In this document: positions 18,332 through 27,927 of the stretch, in pieces
Numbering within the stretch: position 1 is the first letter of the stretch
Layout: every line of letters begins with the position of its first letter
Assembly (NCBI GenBank): GCA_015200025.1
Contig: CP054186.1
Coordinates: forward strand, 3,088,643-3,152,642
Origin: Phycisphaeraceae bacterium
Lineage (GTDB): Bacteria > Planctomycetota > Phycisphaerae > Phycisphaerales > UBA1924
Reading direction: 5' to 3'
Length of the DNA: 64,000 nucleotides
The notes under the pieces: model-generated
What the model was told of the DNA's origin: nothing
What the model saw: only the letters and a program-made list of their open reading frames with translations
The model's database searches: none
Made by a program: the position numbers and the translations under genes

Positions 18332-20071
18332 TCAGCGAGGGAGCATGGGGATATCGACGCCTCGGGCTTTGGCGCAGGCGATGGCCTGGTCGTACCCGGC
18401 GTCGGCGTGCCGGAAGACGCCCATGGCGGGGTCGTTGGTGAGGACGCGTTTGATGCGTCGGGCGGCGTCGTCGGTGCCGTCGGCGACGACGACCTGACCG
18501 GCGTGCTGGGAGTATCCGATGCCCACGCCGCCGCCGTGGTGGAAGGAGACCCATGAGGCGCCCGAGGCGATATTGACGGCGAAGTTGAGGAGTGCCCAGT
18601 CGGAGACGGCGTCGGTGCCGTCCAGCATTCCCTCGGTCTCGCGGTTGGGGGAGGCGACGGATCCGCAGTCGAGGTGGTCACGCCCGATGACGATGGGGGC
18701 GCGGACCTTCCCGGCGCGGACGAGGTCGTTGAAGAGGAGTCCGGCCTTGTCCCGTTCCCCGTAGCCGAGCCAGCAGATGCGTGCGGGGAGGCCCTCGAAC
18801 TCGACGCGGTCGCGGGCGAGGGTGAGCCATCGGCGGAGGCCCTGGTGGTCCGGGAAGAGTCGCAGCATCTCGCGGTCGGTGGTGTAGATGTCCTCGGGGT
18901 CGCCGGAGAGGGCGGCCCATCGGAACGGGCCGCGTCCTTCGCAGAACTGGGGGCGGATGTACTCGGGGACGAAGCCCTTGATGTCGAAGGCGCCGCGGAC
19001 GCCGCGGTCGAGGGCCCGCTGGCGGATGTTGTTGCCGTAATCGAAGGTGACGGCGCCCTTGTGCTTGAGTTCGAGCATGGCGCGGACGTGCCGGGCCATG
19101 GTGTCGAGGGCGAGTTCGGTGTAGCGTTCGGGGTACCGCTTGCGGTGGATGGCGGCCTCGCGGGCGGTGAGTTCGAGGGGGACGTAGCCTTCGAGGGGGT
19201 CGTGGGCGCTGGTCTGGTCGGTGAGGGCGTCGGGGGTGATGTCGCGTTCGATGAGCCGCTGGAGGAGTTCGACGGCGTTGCAGTTGACGCCGACGGAGCG
19301 TGCTTCGCCGGCGCGTCGGAGTTTGAGGGCGCGGTCGATGGCGGCGTCGACGTCCTCGACGATCTCGTCGAGGTATCGCTTGGAGACGCGGCGGGCGAGG
19401 CGGTCATGGTCGACGTCGGCGATGAGGCAGACGCCGCCGTTCATGGTGACGGCGAGGGGCTGGGCGCCGCCCATGCCGCCGCAGCCGGCGGTGACGACGA
19501 GGCGTCCCTGGAGGGTGGCGTCGGGCCCGCCGAAGTGCCGGCGGGCGAGGGCGGCGAAAGTCTCGTAGGTGCCCTGGAGGATGCCCTGGGTCCCGATGTA
19601 GATCCAGGACCCCGCGGTCATCTGCCCGTACATCATGAGCCCGCGGGCGGCGAGGTCGTCGAAGTGCTCCTGGGTGGCCCAGGCGGGGACGAGGTTGGAG
19701 TTGGCGATGAGGACGCGCGGGGCGTCCTCGTGGGTGCGGACGACGCCGACGGGCTTGCCGGACTGGACGAGGAGGGTCTCGTCGGGCTTGAGGCGTCGGA
19801 GGGTGGCGACGATGGCGTCGAAGCAGGCCCAGTCACGGGCGGCCTTGCCGCGGCCGCCGTAGACGACGAGGTCCGCGGGCCGTTCGGCGACCTCGGGGTC
19901 GAGGTTGTTCATGAGCATTCGGAGGGCGGCCTCGGCCTGCCAGGTGGCGCATGACCGTTGCCCGCCCCTCGGGGCCCGGACGGTGCGTGGGGAGTCGGAG
20001 GGCGTGTGAGGTCGGTCGGGCTCGCCGGGCCCGGTGGTGTCGGTCGGGCGTTGCGCGGACGCGGTCCCCAT
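18332..20071 (-). CDS. hutU: Urocanate hydratase
   Basis: Second step of histidine breakdown: urocanate plus water gives imidazolone propionate, with tightly bound NAD. Conserved blocks are [42 protein letters not shown] and the active-site block [22 protein letters not shown], whose cysteine matches the catalytic Cys. The 579-residue length agrees with the usual 555-575 plus a short tail. A longer GTG start at 20224 would overlap ruvB and adds no homologous residues; ATG 20071 has CGGAG eight bases upstream. The promoter at 20138-20166 fits this start. No other hut gene is in the window, so histidine catabolism must be encoded elsewhere. Confidence 0.95.
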   Translation of the reverse strand: MGTASAQRPTDTTGPGEPDRPHTPSDSPRTVRAPRGGQRSCATWQAEAALRMLMNNLDPEVAERPADLVVYGGRGKAARDWACFDAIVATLRRLKPDETLLVQSGKPVGVVRTHEDAPRVLIANSNLVPAWATQEHFDDLAARGLMMYGQMTAGSWIYIGTQGILQGTYETFAALARRHFGGPDATLQGRLVVTAGCGGMGGAQPLAVTMNGGVCLIADVDHDRLARRVSKRYLDEIVEDVDAAIDRALKLRRAGEARSVGVNCNAVELLQRLIERDITPDALTDQTSAHDPLEGYVPLELTAREAAIHRKRYPERYTELALDTMARHVRAMLELKHKGAVTFDYGNNIRQRALDRGVRGAFDIKGFVPEYIRPQFCEGRGPFRWAALSGDPEDIYTTDREMLRLFPDHQGLRRWLTLARDRVEFEGLPARICWLGYGERDKAGLLFNDLVRAGKVRAPIVIGRDHLDCGSVASPNRETEGMLDGTDAVSDWALLNFAVNIASGASWVSFHHGGGVGIGYSQHAGQVVVADGTDDAARRIKRVLTNDPAMGVFRHADAGYDQAIACAKARGVDIPMLPR

Positions 20072-20137
20072 GATGTCGCTCCGATGACGGGCGGGGAGGG
20101 CGGGTTCCCACGGCGGGTGCCCCGTCCCGCTGTGAAC

Positions 20138-20166
20138 AGGGTACGTGGCCCGGGGGCCGGGTACAA
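20138..20166 (-). promoter_or_regulatory. Promoter of hutU
   Basis: Read on the minus strand, TTGTAC (20166-20161) and TACCCT (20143-20138) are separated by exactly 17 bases, a good housekeeping-type promoter. Transcription would begin near 20131 and leave a leader of about 60 bases carrying CGGAG before the start at 20071. The spacer is palindromic in part (CCGGCCCCCGGGCC). Confidence 0.7.
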
Positions 20167-20184
20167 GCCCGGCGGGGGTGGCCG

Positions 20185-20190
20185 TACACT
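20185..20190 (+). promoter_or_regulatory. Minus-10 box placing ruvB transcription at its start codon
   Basis: TACACT ends six bases before the ruvB ATG. Transcription normally starts six to eight bases after such a box, so the mRNA would begin at the start codon itself. There is no Shine-Dalgarno sequence. It lies back to back with the hutU promoter. Confidence 0.65.
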
Positions 20191-20196
20191 GGGTGC

Positions 20197-21249
20197 ATGG
20201 CGGTCGAACGAGTTTTGTCGTCACTCCCCGCGTCGCTGGACGAGGAGCATCGCAACTGGGCGTTGCGGCCGACGTCGCTGTCGGAGTACGTGGGTCAGGA
20301 GGACTTTCTGGGGCGTCTGCGGATCGCGATCGAGGCGTCGTCTCGTCGTGAGGAGCCGCTGGAGCACATCCTGCTGCACGGGCCGCCGGGGCTTGGGAAG
20401 ACGTCGCTGGCGCACGTGATTGCGCGGGAGCTTGGGTCGTCGATCCAGGTGACGTCGGGCCCGGCGCTGATGAAGGGGACGGACCTGGTGGCGGCGTTGA
20501 CGCGGCTTGGCCCTCGGGACGTGCTGTTTATCGACGAGATCCACCGGTTGCCGATCCAGGTGGAGGAGTTCATCTACCCGGCGATGGAGGATTACCGGGT
20601 GGACGTGACGGTGGATTCGGGTCTGGCGGCGCGGACGGTGCAGATCCGGTGCAAGCCGTTTACGTTGATCGGGGCGACGACGCGGGCGGGGCTGCTGTCG
20701 TCGCCGCTGCGTGGGCGGTTCGGGATGACGCACCACCTGGCGTATTACCCGGCGGAGCAGCTGCTGTCGATTCTGGAGCGGAGCGCGTCGTTGCTGGGTG
20801 TGGATCGTCCGGACGGCGGTGCGTTGCGCCTGATCGCGGATCAATCACGGGGGACGCCGCGTGTGGCGAACCGGCTTTTGCGCCGTGTGCGGGACTATGC
20901 GGTGGTGAAGAACGGTGGGCGGGTGACGCTGGACTCGGCGCGTGCGGCGTTGGCGCTCGAGGGGATCGACCACCTGGGGCTCGACGGCCTGGACCGGTCG
21001 TACCTGCGGGTGATCGGGACGGTGTACCGCGGTGGTCCGGTGGGGCTCGAGGCGGTGGCGGCGACGCTGAACGAGGACGCGGGGACGTTGGAAGACGTGG
21101 TGGAGCCGTACCTGCTGCAGATCGGTTTTTTGGCGCGGACGCGTCGCGGGCGGGCGTTGACGCCGCTGGCGGTGGAGCATCTTGGGCTGGAGTGTCGGGC
21201 CCCGTCGGCGTCGTCGCTGTTGTTCGAGGACGGTGGCGCGGGGTCGTGA
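20197..21249 (+). CDS. ruvB: Holliday junction branch migration ATPase RuvB
   Basis: The motor of the RuvABC resolvasome, which drives branch migration of recombination intermediates. The 350-residue protein has the N-terminal RuvB signature [12 protein letters not shown], Walker [13 protein letters not shown] (about 61-72), Walker [11 protein letters not shown], the sensor region [20 protein letters not shown] and the C-terminal winged-helix domain ending near [10 protein letters not shown]. Residues between the domains match the arginine-finger region. ruvA and ruvC are not adjacent, unlike in many bacteria. The gene probably has a leaderless mRNA and stands alone; a convergent gene ends 16 bases past its stop. 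Confidence 0.96.
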   Translation: MAVERVLSSLPASLDEEHRNWALRPTSLSEYVGQEDFLGRLRIAIEASSRREEPLEHILLHGPPGLGKTSLAHVIARELGSSIQVTSGPALMKGTDLVAALTRLGPRDVLFIDEIHRLPIQVEEFIYPAMEDYRVDVTVDSGLAARTVQIRCKPFTLIGATTRAGLLSSPLRGRFGMTHHLAYYPAEQLLSILERSASLLGVDRPDGGALRLIADQSRGTPRVANRLLRRVRDYAVVKNGGRVTLDSARAALALEGIDHLGLDGLDRSYLRVIGTVYRGGPVGLEAVAATLNEDAGTLEDVVEPYLLQIGFLARTRRGRALTPLAVEHLGLECRAPSASSLLFEDGGAGS

Positions 21250-21265
21250 GGCGTTGGGGGCGGGG

Positions 21266-22027
21266 TCAGCGTTTGGAGGAGGTCATCTTCTCGGCGAGTT
21301 CGGGCTCGCAGTAGAGGATGGAGCCGCACGAGGTGCAGCGGGTGAGGCGTCCGGTGGAGAGGAGGCCGTTGATGGCCTCCATGGTGAGGTTGATCATGCA
21401 GGACCCGCAGGTGAACTCGTAGCGTTTGCGGTCCTGCTCCTCGATGGGGGCCATGGCCTCCTCGCCCTTGGTTTTGAGGAGAGATTCGAGGGTTTTGAGG
21501 GCGTCCTGGGGGACGTCGGCGGCGGCGGCGGCGCGTTCGGCGGCGAGCTCTTCGAGGCGTCCCTTGATCTCGTTCTCGCGGGTGTCGCGGTCGGCCTTGG
21601 CGACGTCGCGCATCTTGCCCCGCTCGGCGATGAGGCCCTGAGTTTCGGCGACCTGCTTTTTGAGTTCGTCGACCTTGCCCATCTGTTCGAGGGCGGCGGT
21701 CTCGTGACGGTCTTTCTCGGCCTTGAGGGTGTTGAACTCGGTGAGGGAGGCCTTGTATTCCTTGTTGGTGGTGGCCGAGTCCATCTGGGCCTTGACCTGG
21801 GCCATGCGTGCGTCGAGCCTGGCGGCCTCTCCCTCGCTCTCGCGGACGGCGACGAGGGCCTGCTTGATCTGGTTATCCACGGAAGCCCGGCGTGTGTCGA
21901 GGGCGGCGATCTGTCGGTCCTGCTCGGCGAGGAATCGTTCCGCCGCCACCAAGCGTGATTTGAGGCCCCTGATCTGCTTCTCGACCTGGAAGACCCGCAG
22001 CAACTTCGACGTGACGTGCATCGACAT
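21266..22027 (-). CDS. Coiled-coil zinc-ribbon protein (C4-type, CT398-like)
   Basis: A predicted cytoplasmic protein of 253 residues in two parts. Residues about 10-180 are a long, charged, heptad-rich coiled coil. The C-terminal 55 residues form a zinc ribbon with the pairs CGSC and CTSC. This is the architecture of the zf-RING_7/CT398 family, widespread but poorly understood, in which nucleic-acid binding and roles near secretion or envelope genes have been proposed. ATG 22027 has AAGGTGG eight bases upstream; the ATG two codons later is also possible. Its promoter box is at 22048-22053. Downstream it ends 16 bases from the convergent ruvB stop. Function unproven. Confidence 0.85.
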   Translation of the reverse strand: MSMHVTSKLLRVFQVEKQIRGLKSRLVAAERFLAEQDRQIAALDTRRASVDNQIKQALVAVRESEGEAARLDARMAQVKAQMDSATTNKEYKASLTEFNTLKAEKDRHETAALEQMGKVDELKKQVAETQGLIAERGKMRDVAKADRDTRENEIKGRLEELAAERAAAAADVPQDALKTLESLLKTKGEEAMAPIEEQDRKRYEFTCGSCMINLTMEAINGLLSTGRLTRCTSCGSILYCEPELAEKMTSSKR

Positions 22028-22047
22028 CTCCGCGACCACCTTGCGCC

Positions 22048-22053
22048 AGTGTA
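22048..22053 (-). promoter_or_regulatory. Minus-10 box upstream of the zinc-ribbon gene
   Basis: TACACT on the minus strand, within the stretch TATACACT, lies 20 bases upstream of the start at 22027. No convincing minus-35 hexamer is present. A short leader with AAGGTGG would result, so this gene is not leaderless. Confidence 0.5.
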
Positions 22054-22144
22054 TACGCGGCGAGGGTGGTTTTTCCCGCGGGGCGGGGCGTGGGGGCCGA
22101 ACATTCACCTTCCGGAGAGGGCGAAGGCGTCTCGGGTGAGTGGG

Positions 22145-23005
22145 CTAGGAGGCCAGGACGAGCCACCAATAGGCGAGCGGCGCGACGAGGAGCGGGGAGT
22201 CGAGGACGTCGAGGACGCCTCCGAAACCCGGGAGGGAGTGTCCGGAGTCCTTGCGTCCGGCGTCTCGTTTGAAGAGGCTCATGACGAGGTCGCCCATCTG
22301 CCCGACGACGGCGCCAAGGGCGCCGGCGAGGGCGCCGGACCAGGCGGGGGGGAGGCGTTCGCCGGGGAGCCACTCGCGCATGGCCGCGAGCCCGAGCCAC
22401 CCGGCGAGGGAGGCCAGGAGGATTCCGCCGACGAGCCCTTCCCAAGTTTTACCGGGGCTGAGCCAGGCGATGAGCTTTCGGCGTCCGAAGGCGCGGCCGG
22501 CGAAGTAGGCGCCGGTGTCGCTGGCCTTGACGACGAGGAGGACGTAGAGGACGAGCCATGCGGAGTGTTCGCGCCGGATGGCGGCGACGAAGCCGAACAT
22601 GAGGCCGAGGTAGACGAAGGCGAGGAGGGCGCCGCCGGCGGAAGCGATGGCGCCCTGGGGGTTTCGTCGTCGCGAGTAATACCCGACGGAGGCGAGGAGG
22701 ACGATGACGGCGGCGGACCCGACGAGGGCGGCGAGGAGGTCTCCCCGGACGCGTCCCGGGGCCCACCCGCAGGCGGCGAGGCCGAGCATGGCGGAGGCGA
22801 TGGTCAGGCCGGTGGAGGCGCCGATGTTTTTCTCGCGGAGGATGCGGGCGAGTTCGCGTGCGGCGAGGGCACCGACGAGGGCCATGACGGCGAGGAGGAC
22901 GGCCCCCCTGGGCCACCCGGCGGCGGTGAGGCGTTCTTCGGCCCAGAGGACCAGGACGAGCGCGGCGATCAGGACGGGCCCGAGCAGCAAGCGGTATCGG
23001 AGCAA
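22145..23005 (-). CDS. cdsA: Phosphatidate cytidylyltransferase CdsA
   Basis: An integral membrane enzyme making CDP-diacylglycerol from phosphatidic acid and CTP, the branch point of phospholipid synthesis. The family signature is complete near the C terminus: GDLVMSLFKRDAGRKD, then PGFGGVLDVLDS, and earlier SPGKTWEGLVGG. About eight hydrophobic segments are visible. The frame extends to 23098, but that would overlap the preceding gene by 68 bases with a Ser/Arg-rich tail. I prefer a TTG start at 23005: GGAG lies eight bases upstream, the protein then opens directly with the first membrane helix, and it sits 25 bases after the phosphatase stop. The 286-residue length suits the family. It is probably co-transcribed with the phosphatase. 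Confidence 0.88.
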   Translation of the reverse strand: MLRYRLLLGPVLIAALVLVLWAEERLTAAGWPRGAVLLAVMALVGALAARELARILREKNIGASTGLTIASAMLGLAACGWAPGRVRGDLLAALVGSAAVIVLLASVGYYSRRRNPQGAIASAGGALLAFVYLGLMFGFVAAIRREHSAWLVLYVLLVVKASDTGAYFAGRAFGRRKLIAWLSPGKTWEGLVGGILLASLAGWLGLAAMREWLPGERLPPAWSGALAGALGAVVGQMGDLVMSLFKRDAGRKDSGHSLPGFGGVLDVLDSPLLVAPLAYWWLVLAS

Positions 23006-23030
23006 GCCTGGGTCTCCAGAGGACGGGCGA

Positions 23031-23852
23031 TCAGGCGCCCGCGATGATCGTGAGCGTCTGGCTGTGGATGAGGCCGTTGGTCGCGAGGCAGGAGCCACCG
23101 CCGGTGCCCCAGCCTTCGGGCGACCACGCCCCGTTGAAGTCGGTGCAGCGCCCGCCGGCGGCGTGGATCACGGCGCGCGGGGCCGACACGTCCCAGAGCG
23201 CGACGGACGGTTCGAACCAGGCCTCGGCGCGGCCGGTGGCGACGAGGACGGAGCCGTAGCAATCGCTCCACCCACGGGTGAACCGGCAGGCGTCGTTGAG
23301 GCGCTCCCAGGCGGCCTGCCCGTGGCCCCGGGCGATGTACTCGGGCCCGGTCGTGACGATGACGGCGTCGGCGAGGCGTTCGGTGCGCGAGACGCGGGCG
23401 GGGCGGGTGCCGGCGTCGGGGGTGTGCCAGAACGCGCCCAGGCCCGGGGCGCCCCAGACGATCTCCCCGAGCGCGGGCATATGAACGGCCCCGGCGACGG
23501 GCTCCCAGGTGTCGGCGAGGTGCTGCTCGACCGAGACGAGCGTCCCCCAGAGCGGGACGCCTTGGAGGAAGGTTTTGGTCCCGTCGATGGGGTCGAAAAT
23601 CCAGCGGAATCCGGTGGAGCCTTCGCGGGCGCCGAACTCCTCGCCCAGGACGGCGTCGTCGGGGAAGGCCCGCTCGACGGCGTCGCGGAGGGCGCGTTCG
23701 CAGGCGAGGTCGGCCTCGGAGACGGGGGTGCCGTCGAGCTTGTGGTCGATGCGGAGGCCGGCGCGTCTGAAGGCGTGGAGGGCGACGGCGCCGGCCTCGA
23801 GAGCGAGGGCCTTGGCGGCGTCGAGCCGGTGTTGGATCGCCTCGTCGGGCAT
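23031..23852 (-). CDS. Inositol monophosphatase family protein, probably histidinol-phosphatase (HisN type)
   Basis: A magnesium- and lithium-sensitive type phosphatase of 273 residues. The family motifs are VLGEEFG, the metal site DPIDGTKTF (about residue 93) and WDVSAPRAVIHAAGG near the C terminus. The wording around the active site (GVPLWGTLVSV, then WSDCYGSVLVATGRAE) is closer to HisN histidinol-phosphatases than to inositol-1-phosphatases, so I lean toward the seventh-to-eighth step of histidine synthesis, but inositol or sugar phosphates remain possible. A TACGAT box ends eight bases before ATG 23852, close to the leaderless arrangement seen elsewhere in the window. cdsA follows 25 bases downstream. 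Confidence 0.88.
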   Translation of the reverse strand: MPDEAIQHRLDAAKALALEAGAVALHAFRRAGLRIDHKLDGTPVSEADLACERALRDAVERAFPDDAVLGEEFGAREGSTGFRWIFDPIDGTKTFLQGVPLWGTLVSVEQHLADTWEPVAGAVHMPALGEIVWGAPGLGAFWHTPDAGTRPARVSRTERLADAVIVTTGPEYIARGHGQAAWERLNDACRFTRGWSDCYGSVLVATGRAEAWFEPSVALWDVSAPRAVIHAAGGRCTDFNGAWSPEGWGTGGGSCLATNGLIHSQTLTIIAGA

Positions 23853-23946
23853 GGGGCCCGATCGTAGCCCGCGGGGCGTATGTGCTGCGCCGCGGGAGGC
23901 CGGGAAACGCTATTGTGGGGGCGGGGTGGCGAGTGACGGAGCCACC

Positions 23947-26900
23947 ATGAGCGTGAGGATGTTCGCCGCCTGTGTGATCGTCGGGGCCGCGTCGTGGGCC
24001 GCGGCCCAGCCCGAGGGGTTCTACCGGCAGCCCGCGTTGCACGGGGAGACGATCGTGTTCGTGTCGGAGGGGGATCTGTGGCGGGTGGCGGCGTCGGGCG
24101 GGGTGGCGCAGCGGCTGACGACGCACCCGTCGGTGGAGGACAACCCCCTGATCTCGCCGGACGGGGCGACGCTGTACTTCACGGGGCGGTACGAGGGCCC
24201 CGGGGAGTTGTACGCGATGCCCCTGTCGGGCGGGGCGCCGACGAGGTTGACGTACGACGGCTCGAACGCGGCGGCGTGGGGGGTGTCGGGGTCGGGGCAG
24301 GTGCTGTTCTCGACGGGGCGGTACGCCACGTTGCCCAACGCGCAGCTCCATCTGTTGGACGCGGCGGGTGGGTCGAGGACGGCGGTGCCGCTCGCGCAGG
24401 CGGCGGACGGGTCGTTCGCCGCGGACGGGACGCTGTATTTCACACGGCTCCCGTTCCAGGGTTCGCACACGAGGGGGTACGTGGGCGGGACGGCGCAGAA
24501 CGTGTGGCGGTTCGGGCCGGGCGAGGGCGAGGCGGTGGCGCTGACCGCGGACTACACGGGCACGAGCAAGCGGCCGATCGTCTGGAACGGGCGCGTGTAT
24601 TTCCTGTCGGACCGGGGCGGGGCGATGAACGTGTGGTCGATGGGCCCGGGCGGGGACGGCCTGACGCGGCACACGGCGCACCGTGAGTTCGAGGTGCAGT
24701 CGTTCTCGGTGCAGAACGGGCGGGCCGCGTACCACCTCGGCGCGGACATCCGGCTGCTGGACCTTGCGAGCGGTGAGGACCGGGTGGTCCCGATCACGCT
24801 GGCGACGGACCTGGACCAGGAGCGCGAGAAGTGGATCGACCGCCCGATGTCGTGGGTGACGTCGGCGGAGCCCTCGCCCGACGGGGGCCGGGTGGTGTTG
24901 GTGGCGCGCGGGCAGGTGTTCGTGGCGCCGCACCGGCAGGGGAGGCTGGTGCAAGCGGCGCGGGTCCCGTCGCGGTTCCGGGCGGCGAAGTTCTCGCACG
25001 ACGGGGCGCACGTGCTGGCGCTGGGGGACGCCTCGGGCGAGGTCGAGGTGTGGAAGATCCCGGCCAACGGGGTGGGCGAGCCGCAGCAGCTCACCTCCGA
25101 CGGCGACGTGCTGCGCTGGGACCTGGTGCCCAGCCCGGACGGGCGGTTCATCGCGCACCACGACAAGAACCAGCGGCTGTTCCTGATGGACACGACGGCG
25201 AACACGAACTCGAAGATCGACGAATCGCCCGTGGATTCGTTCGCGGGGCTGACGTGGAGCGCCGACGGGCGGTACCTGGCGTACGTCGAGACGGGCGCGA
25301 ACCTGCTGACGCGGATCAAGGTCTACGACACGCGGACCAACACCTCGGCCCACCTGACCTCCGATCGGTACGACTCGGCCTCGCCGGCGTTCTCGCCCGA
25401 CGGGAAGTGGCTGTATTTCCTGTCGGACCGGCACCTGGTGACGTCGGTCTCGAGCCCGTGGGGGAGCCACCAGCCCGACCCGTTCCTCGATAAGAAGACG
25501 AGGATCTACGCGCTGGCGTTGACCAAGGGGCTGCGGTCACCGTTTGTGCCGCGGGACGAGGTCCACGACGCGCAGCTCAAGGCCGAGAAGGAGAAGCCCA
25601 AGGAGACCACGCCCAAGGAGACGACGCCCCCCGCCCCACCGGCGATCCAACCGGGCACCCCGCCGGCCGATCCGGTGAAAGAGCCCGAGAAGTCCCCGGC
25701 GGGCGGGGCCTCGCCCGCGGCGGCGGGGGCGTCATCGCCGGAGAAGCCGGCCGAGAAGCCGGTGGAGAAGCCCAAGGTCCCCTCGGTGGAGATCGATTTC
25801 GACGGGATCATGGAGCGGCTGATCGAGGTGCCCGCGCCCAACGGGAACTACGCGGGCCTGGCGGTGACGGAGAAGGCGCTCTTTTTCCTCTCGGGGGGTC
25901 CGGCGGGCGACGCGGGCAAGCGGGCGCTGGTCGCGTTCCCGATCACGAACGAGAACCCCGAGGTCAAGACGGTCGTTGACGCGGACGTGGCGTCGTTCAC
26001 GCTGACGCAGGACCGCGCGAAGATCCTGGTGCGCAAGGGGGACGTGCTGTCGATCATCGACGCGGCGGCCTCGAAGGCGGACCTGGACAAGAAGGACGTG
26101 AACCTCGCGGGGTGGCGGCTCTCGGTGATCCCGCGCGAGGAATGGCGTCAGATGTTCACCGAGTCGTGGCGCCTGATGCGGGATTATTTCTACGACCCGG
26201 CGATGCACGGGGTGGACTGGAAGGCGCTCCACCGGCGGTTCCTCCCGCTGGTCGACCGCGTCCGCTCGCGCGAGGAGCTGGCGGCGGTGATGGCCCAGAT
26301 GGTCGCGGAACTGGCGGCGTTGCACCACTTTGTCCGCCCGGGCGACGTCCGGCAGGGGCCCGACAGCATCGCGTCGGCGTCGCTGGGTTGCGTGCTGGAG
26401 TATTCGCCCGGGGACCGCGGGTGGCGGATCACGCGGATCTACCGGCACGACCCCGACGAGCCGCAGCGGGCCGCCCCGGTCGCCGTGCCCACCGTGGGCG
26501 CGAGGGAGGGCGACCTGATCCTGTCGATCGACGGGGTGGAGGCGGGGCCGGGGCTCGACCCGCACCGTTTGCTTCGGAACAAGGCGGGGCGGCAGGTCTT
26601 GCTGCGGATCCGGCCCGCGGGGGGCGAGCCCGAGCGTGACGCGGTCGCGGTCCCGATCTCGATGGGCGCCGAGGCGGACCTGCGGTACCACGAGTGGCAG
26701 TGGACGCGGCGCGAGCTGGTGCGGGAGTGGTCCGGCGGGCGGATCGCGTACGTGCACCTCCGCGCCATGGGCGGGGAGAACTTCACCGAGTTCGTCAAGG
26801 GCTATTACCCCGACTTCAACAAAGACGGGTTGATCGTCGACGTGCGGCACAACCGGGGCGGGAACATCGACAGCTGGCTGCTGTCGAAGCTGTCGCGCAA

Positions 26901-27357
26901 GGCGTGGTTCTACTGGAGCCAGCGGCGCGGGCGGGCGCCGCTCTGGAACATGCAGTTCGCCTTCCGCGGGCACATGGCCTGCCTGGTCAACGAGATGACG
27001 GCCTCGGACGGCGAGGCCTTCGCCGAGGGGTTCCGGCGGCTTGGGTTGGGCCCGGTCATCGGGACGAGGACCTGGGGCGGGGAGATCTGGCTGAGTTCCT
27101 CGAACGTGCTGGTGGACCGCGGGATCGCGTCGGCGTCGGAGTTCGGGGTCTACGGGCCCGAGGGCGAGTGGCTCATCGAGGGGCACGGGGTCGATCCCGA
27201 CGTGATCGTCGATAACCCCCCGCACGCGACTTTCAACGGCGAGGACGCGCAGCTCAAGGCCGCGGTGGACGCGTTGCTCAAGAAGATCGCGGAGGAGCCG
27301 ATCCCGGATCTGCCGCCGCCCCCGCACCCCGTGAAGGCGATCACCCCGAGGCCGTGA
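23947..27357 (+). CDS. Secreted Tricorn-like protease (propeller, PDZ, peptidase S41)
   Basis: A large exported serine protease of 1136 residues. Order of parts: signal peptide (MSVRMFAACVIVGAASWAAA), two propellers built from TolB/WD-like repeats (about 25-480, many SPDG units), a Lys/Pro/Ala-rich linker (about 538-615), a further beta region, the helical core (MRDYFYDPAMHGVDW), a PDZ domain (about 855-910, GDLILSIDGVEAG) and the S41 catalytic domain. The nucleophile is Ser in TASDGEAF (about 1020) and the candidate catalytic His is in LAALHHFV (about 793-794). ATG 23947 is chosen because the signal peptide starts there. Tricorn relatives degrade oligopeptides released by larger proteases. 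The long low-complexity linker is unusual in length. A small gene overlaps its stop. Confidence 0.94.
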   Translation: MSVRMFAACVIVGAASWAAAQPEGFYRQPALHGETIVFVSEGDLWRVAASGGVAQRLTTHPSVEDNPLISPDGATLYFTGRYEGPGELYAMPLSGGAPTRLTYDGSNAAAWGVSGSGQVLFSTGRYATLPNAQLHLLDAAGGSRTAVPLAQAADGSFAADGTLYFTRLPFQGSHTRGYVGGTAQNVWRFGPGEGEAVALTADYTGTSKRPIVWNGRVYFLSDRGGAMNVWSMGPGGDGLTRHTAHREFEVQSFSVQNGRAAYHLGADIRLLDLASGEDRVVPITLATDLDQEREKWIDRPMSWVTSAEPSPDGGRVVLVARGQVFVAPHRQGRLVQAARVPSRFRAAKFSHDGAHVLALGDASGEVEVWKIPANGVGEPQQLTSDGDVLRWDLVPSPDGRFIAHHDKNQRLFLMDTTANTNSKIDESPVDSFAGLTWSADGRYLAYVETGANLLTRIKVYDTRTNTSAHLTSDRYDSASPAFSPDGKWLYFLSDRHLVTSVSSPWGSHQPDPFLDKKTRIYALALTKGLRSPFVPRDEVHDAQLKAEKEKPKETTPKETTPPAPPAIQPGTPPADPVKEPEKSPAGGASPAAAGASSPEKPAEKPVEKPKVPSVEIDFDGIMERLIEVPAPNGNYAGLAVTEKALFFLSGGPAGDAGKRALVAFPITNENPEVKTVVDADVASFTLTQDRAKILVRKGDVLSIIDAAASKADLDKKDVNLAGWRLSVIPREEWRQMFTESWRLMRDYFYDPAMHGVDWKALHRRFLPLVDRVRSREELAAVMAQMVAELAALHHFVRPGDVRQGPDSIASASLGCVLEYSPGDRGWRITRIYRHDPDEPQRAAPVAVPTVGAREGDLILSIDGVEAGPGLDPHRLLRNKAGRQVLLRIRPAGGEPERDAVAVPISMGAEADLRYHEWQWTRRELVREWSGGRIAYVHLRAMGGENFTEFVKGYYPDFNKDGLIVDVRHNRGGNIDSWLLSKLSRKAWFYWSQRRGRAPLWNMQFAFRGHMACLVNEMTASDGEAFAEGFRRLGLGPVIGTRTWGGEIWLSSSNVLVDRGIASASEFGVYGPEGEWLIEGHGVDPDVIVDNPPHATFNGEDAQLKAAVDALLKKIAEEPIPDLPPPPHPVKAITPRP

Positions 27358-27863
27358 TGCGGGCAAGGTGTGGATCCAGAATGATCGTGGGGGCGTGCGT
27401 GGCGACCACGCTGGCGCCGTGCCGCCGATCGCCGGAGCCGCCGATCGGTCCGCCGCCGGTGGCGGTCTCACCCTCGCAGTTGGCGGCCGTGCAAGGTCGG
27501 TGGGTGGTCCGGCCGAGGGCTGGCGCCGCGGGCGAACCGCCGATCGGGTGGATCGACGTGGACACGACCGGCGGGGTGGCGGGGGTGTCTGTCGGTCGGG
27601 CCGGATCGGACGTCCCGATCGCGGGTCCGGCGCGGGCGGGGGCCCAGTATCAGAGGCCTCGCCCCGGCGGCGGTCGGGTCCGGCTCAGCGGTCGGGTGAA
27701 GATCGACGGGCGGGTGTACGACCTGGTGGTCATGTGGGCCGACGATCCGGGCGAGGGGCACGGGGGGTGGATCACGCCGGGGGGAATTCCTGAGTCCGTG
27801 ATGTTCGAGCTGATCCCCGGAGCCGGCGGGTCGGGGGCGGGGCGAGGCGATCCGGGCGGGTAA
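27357..27863 (+). CDS. Small exported protein of unknown function, coupled to the Tricorn-like gene
   Basis: I do not recognise this 168-residue protein. Its ATG overlaps the stop of the protease gene (TGATG), which predicts translational coupling; another ATG at 27381 would give a neater start. The N terminus (MIVGACVATTLAPC) looks like a weak lipoprotein signal with Pro at the -1 position, which is unusual for a lipobox. A Pro- and Arg-rich middle precedes a beta-rich C-terminal region with IDGRVYDLVVMWADD and WITPGG. Codon use matches the neighbours, so I consider it real. It could be an accessory or inhibitor of the protease, which is only inferred from coupling. Confidence 0.6.
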   Translation: MRARCGSRMIVGACVATTLAPCRRSPEPPIGPPPVAVSPSQLAAVQGRWVVRPRAGAAGEPPIGWIDVDTTGGVAGVSVGRAGSDVPIAGPARAGAQYQRPRPGGGRVRLSGRVKIDGRVYDLVVMWADDPGEGHGGWITPGGIPESVMFELIPGAGGSGAGRGDPGG

Positions 27864-27927
27864 TAATCCGCCCGCCCGGGGGAGTCTCGCGCGCGGTCGC
27901 GGGCGTGGACGCCGGGCGGAGGTCGCC

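Noticed and set aside
20072..20224. Longer GTG start of hutU overlapping ruvB
   Set aside because: It would lie upstream of the hutU promoter and adds no homologous residues.
23509..23946. Extended start of the Tricorn-like gene through the phosphatase region
   Set aside because: It lies antisense to the phosphatase gene and precedes the signal peptide, which must be at the N terminus.
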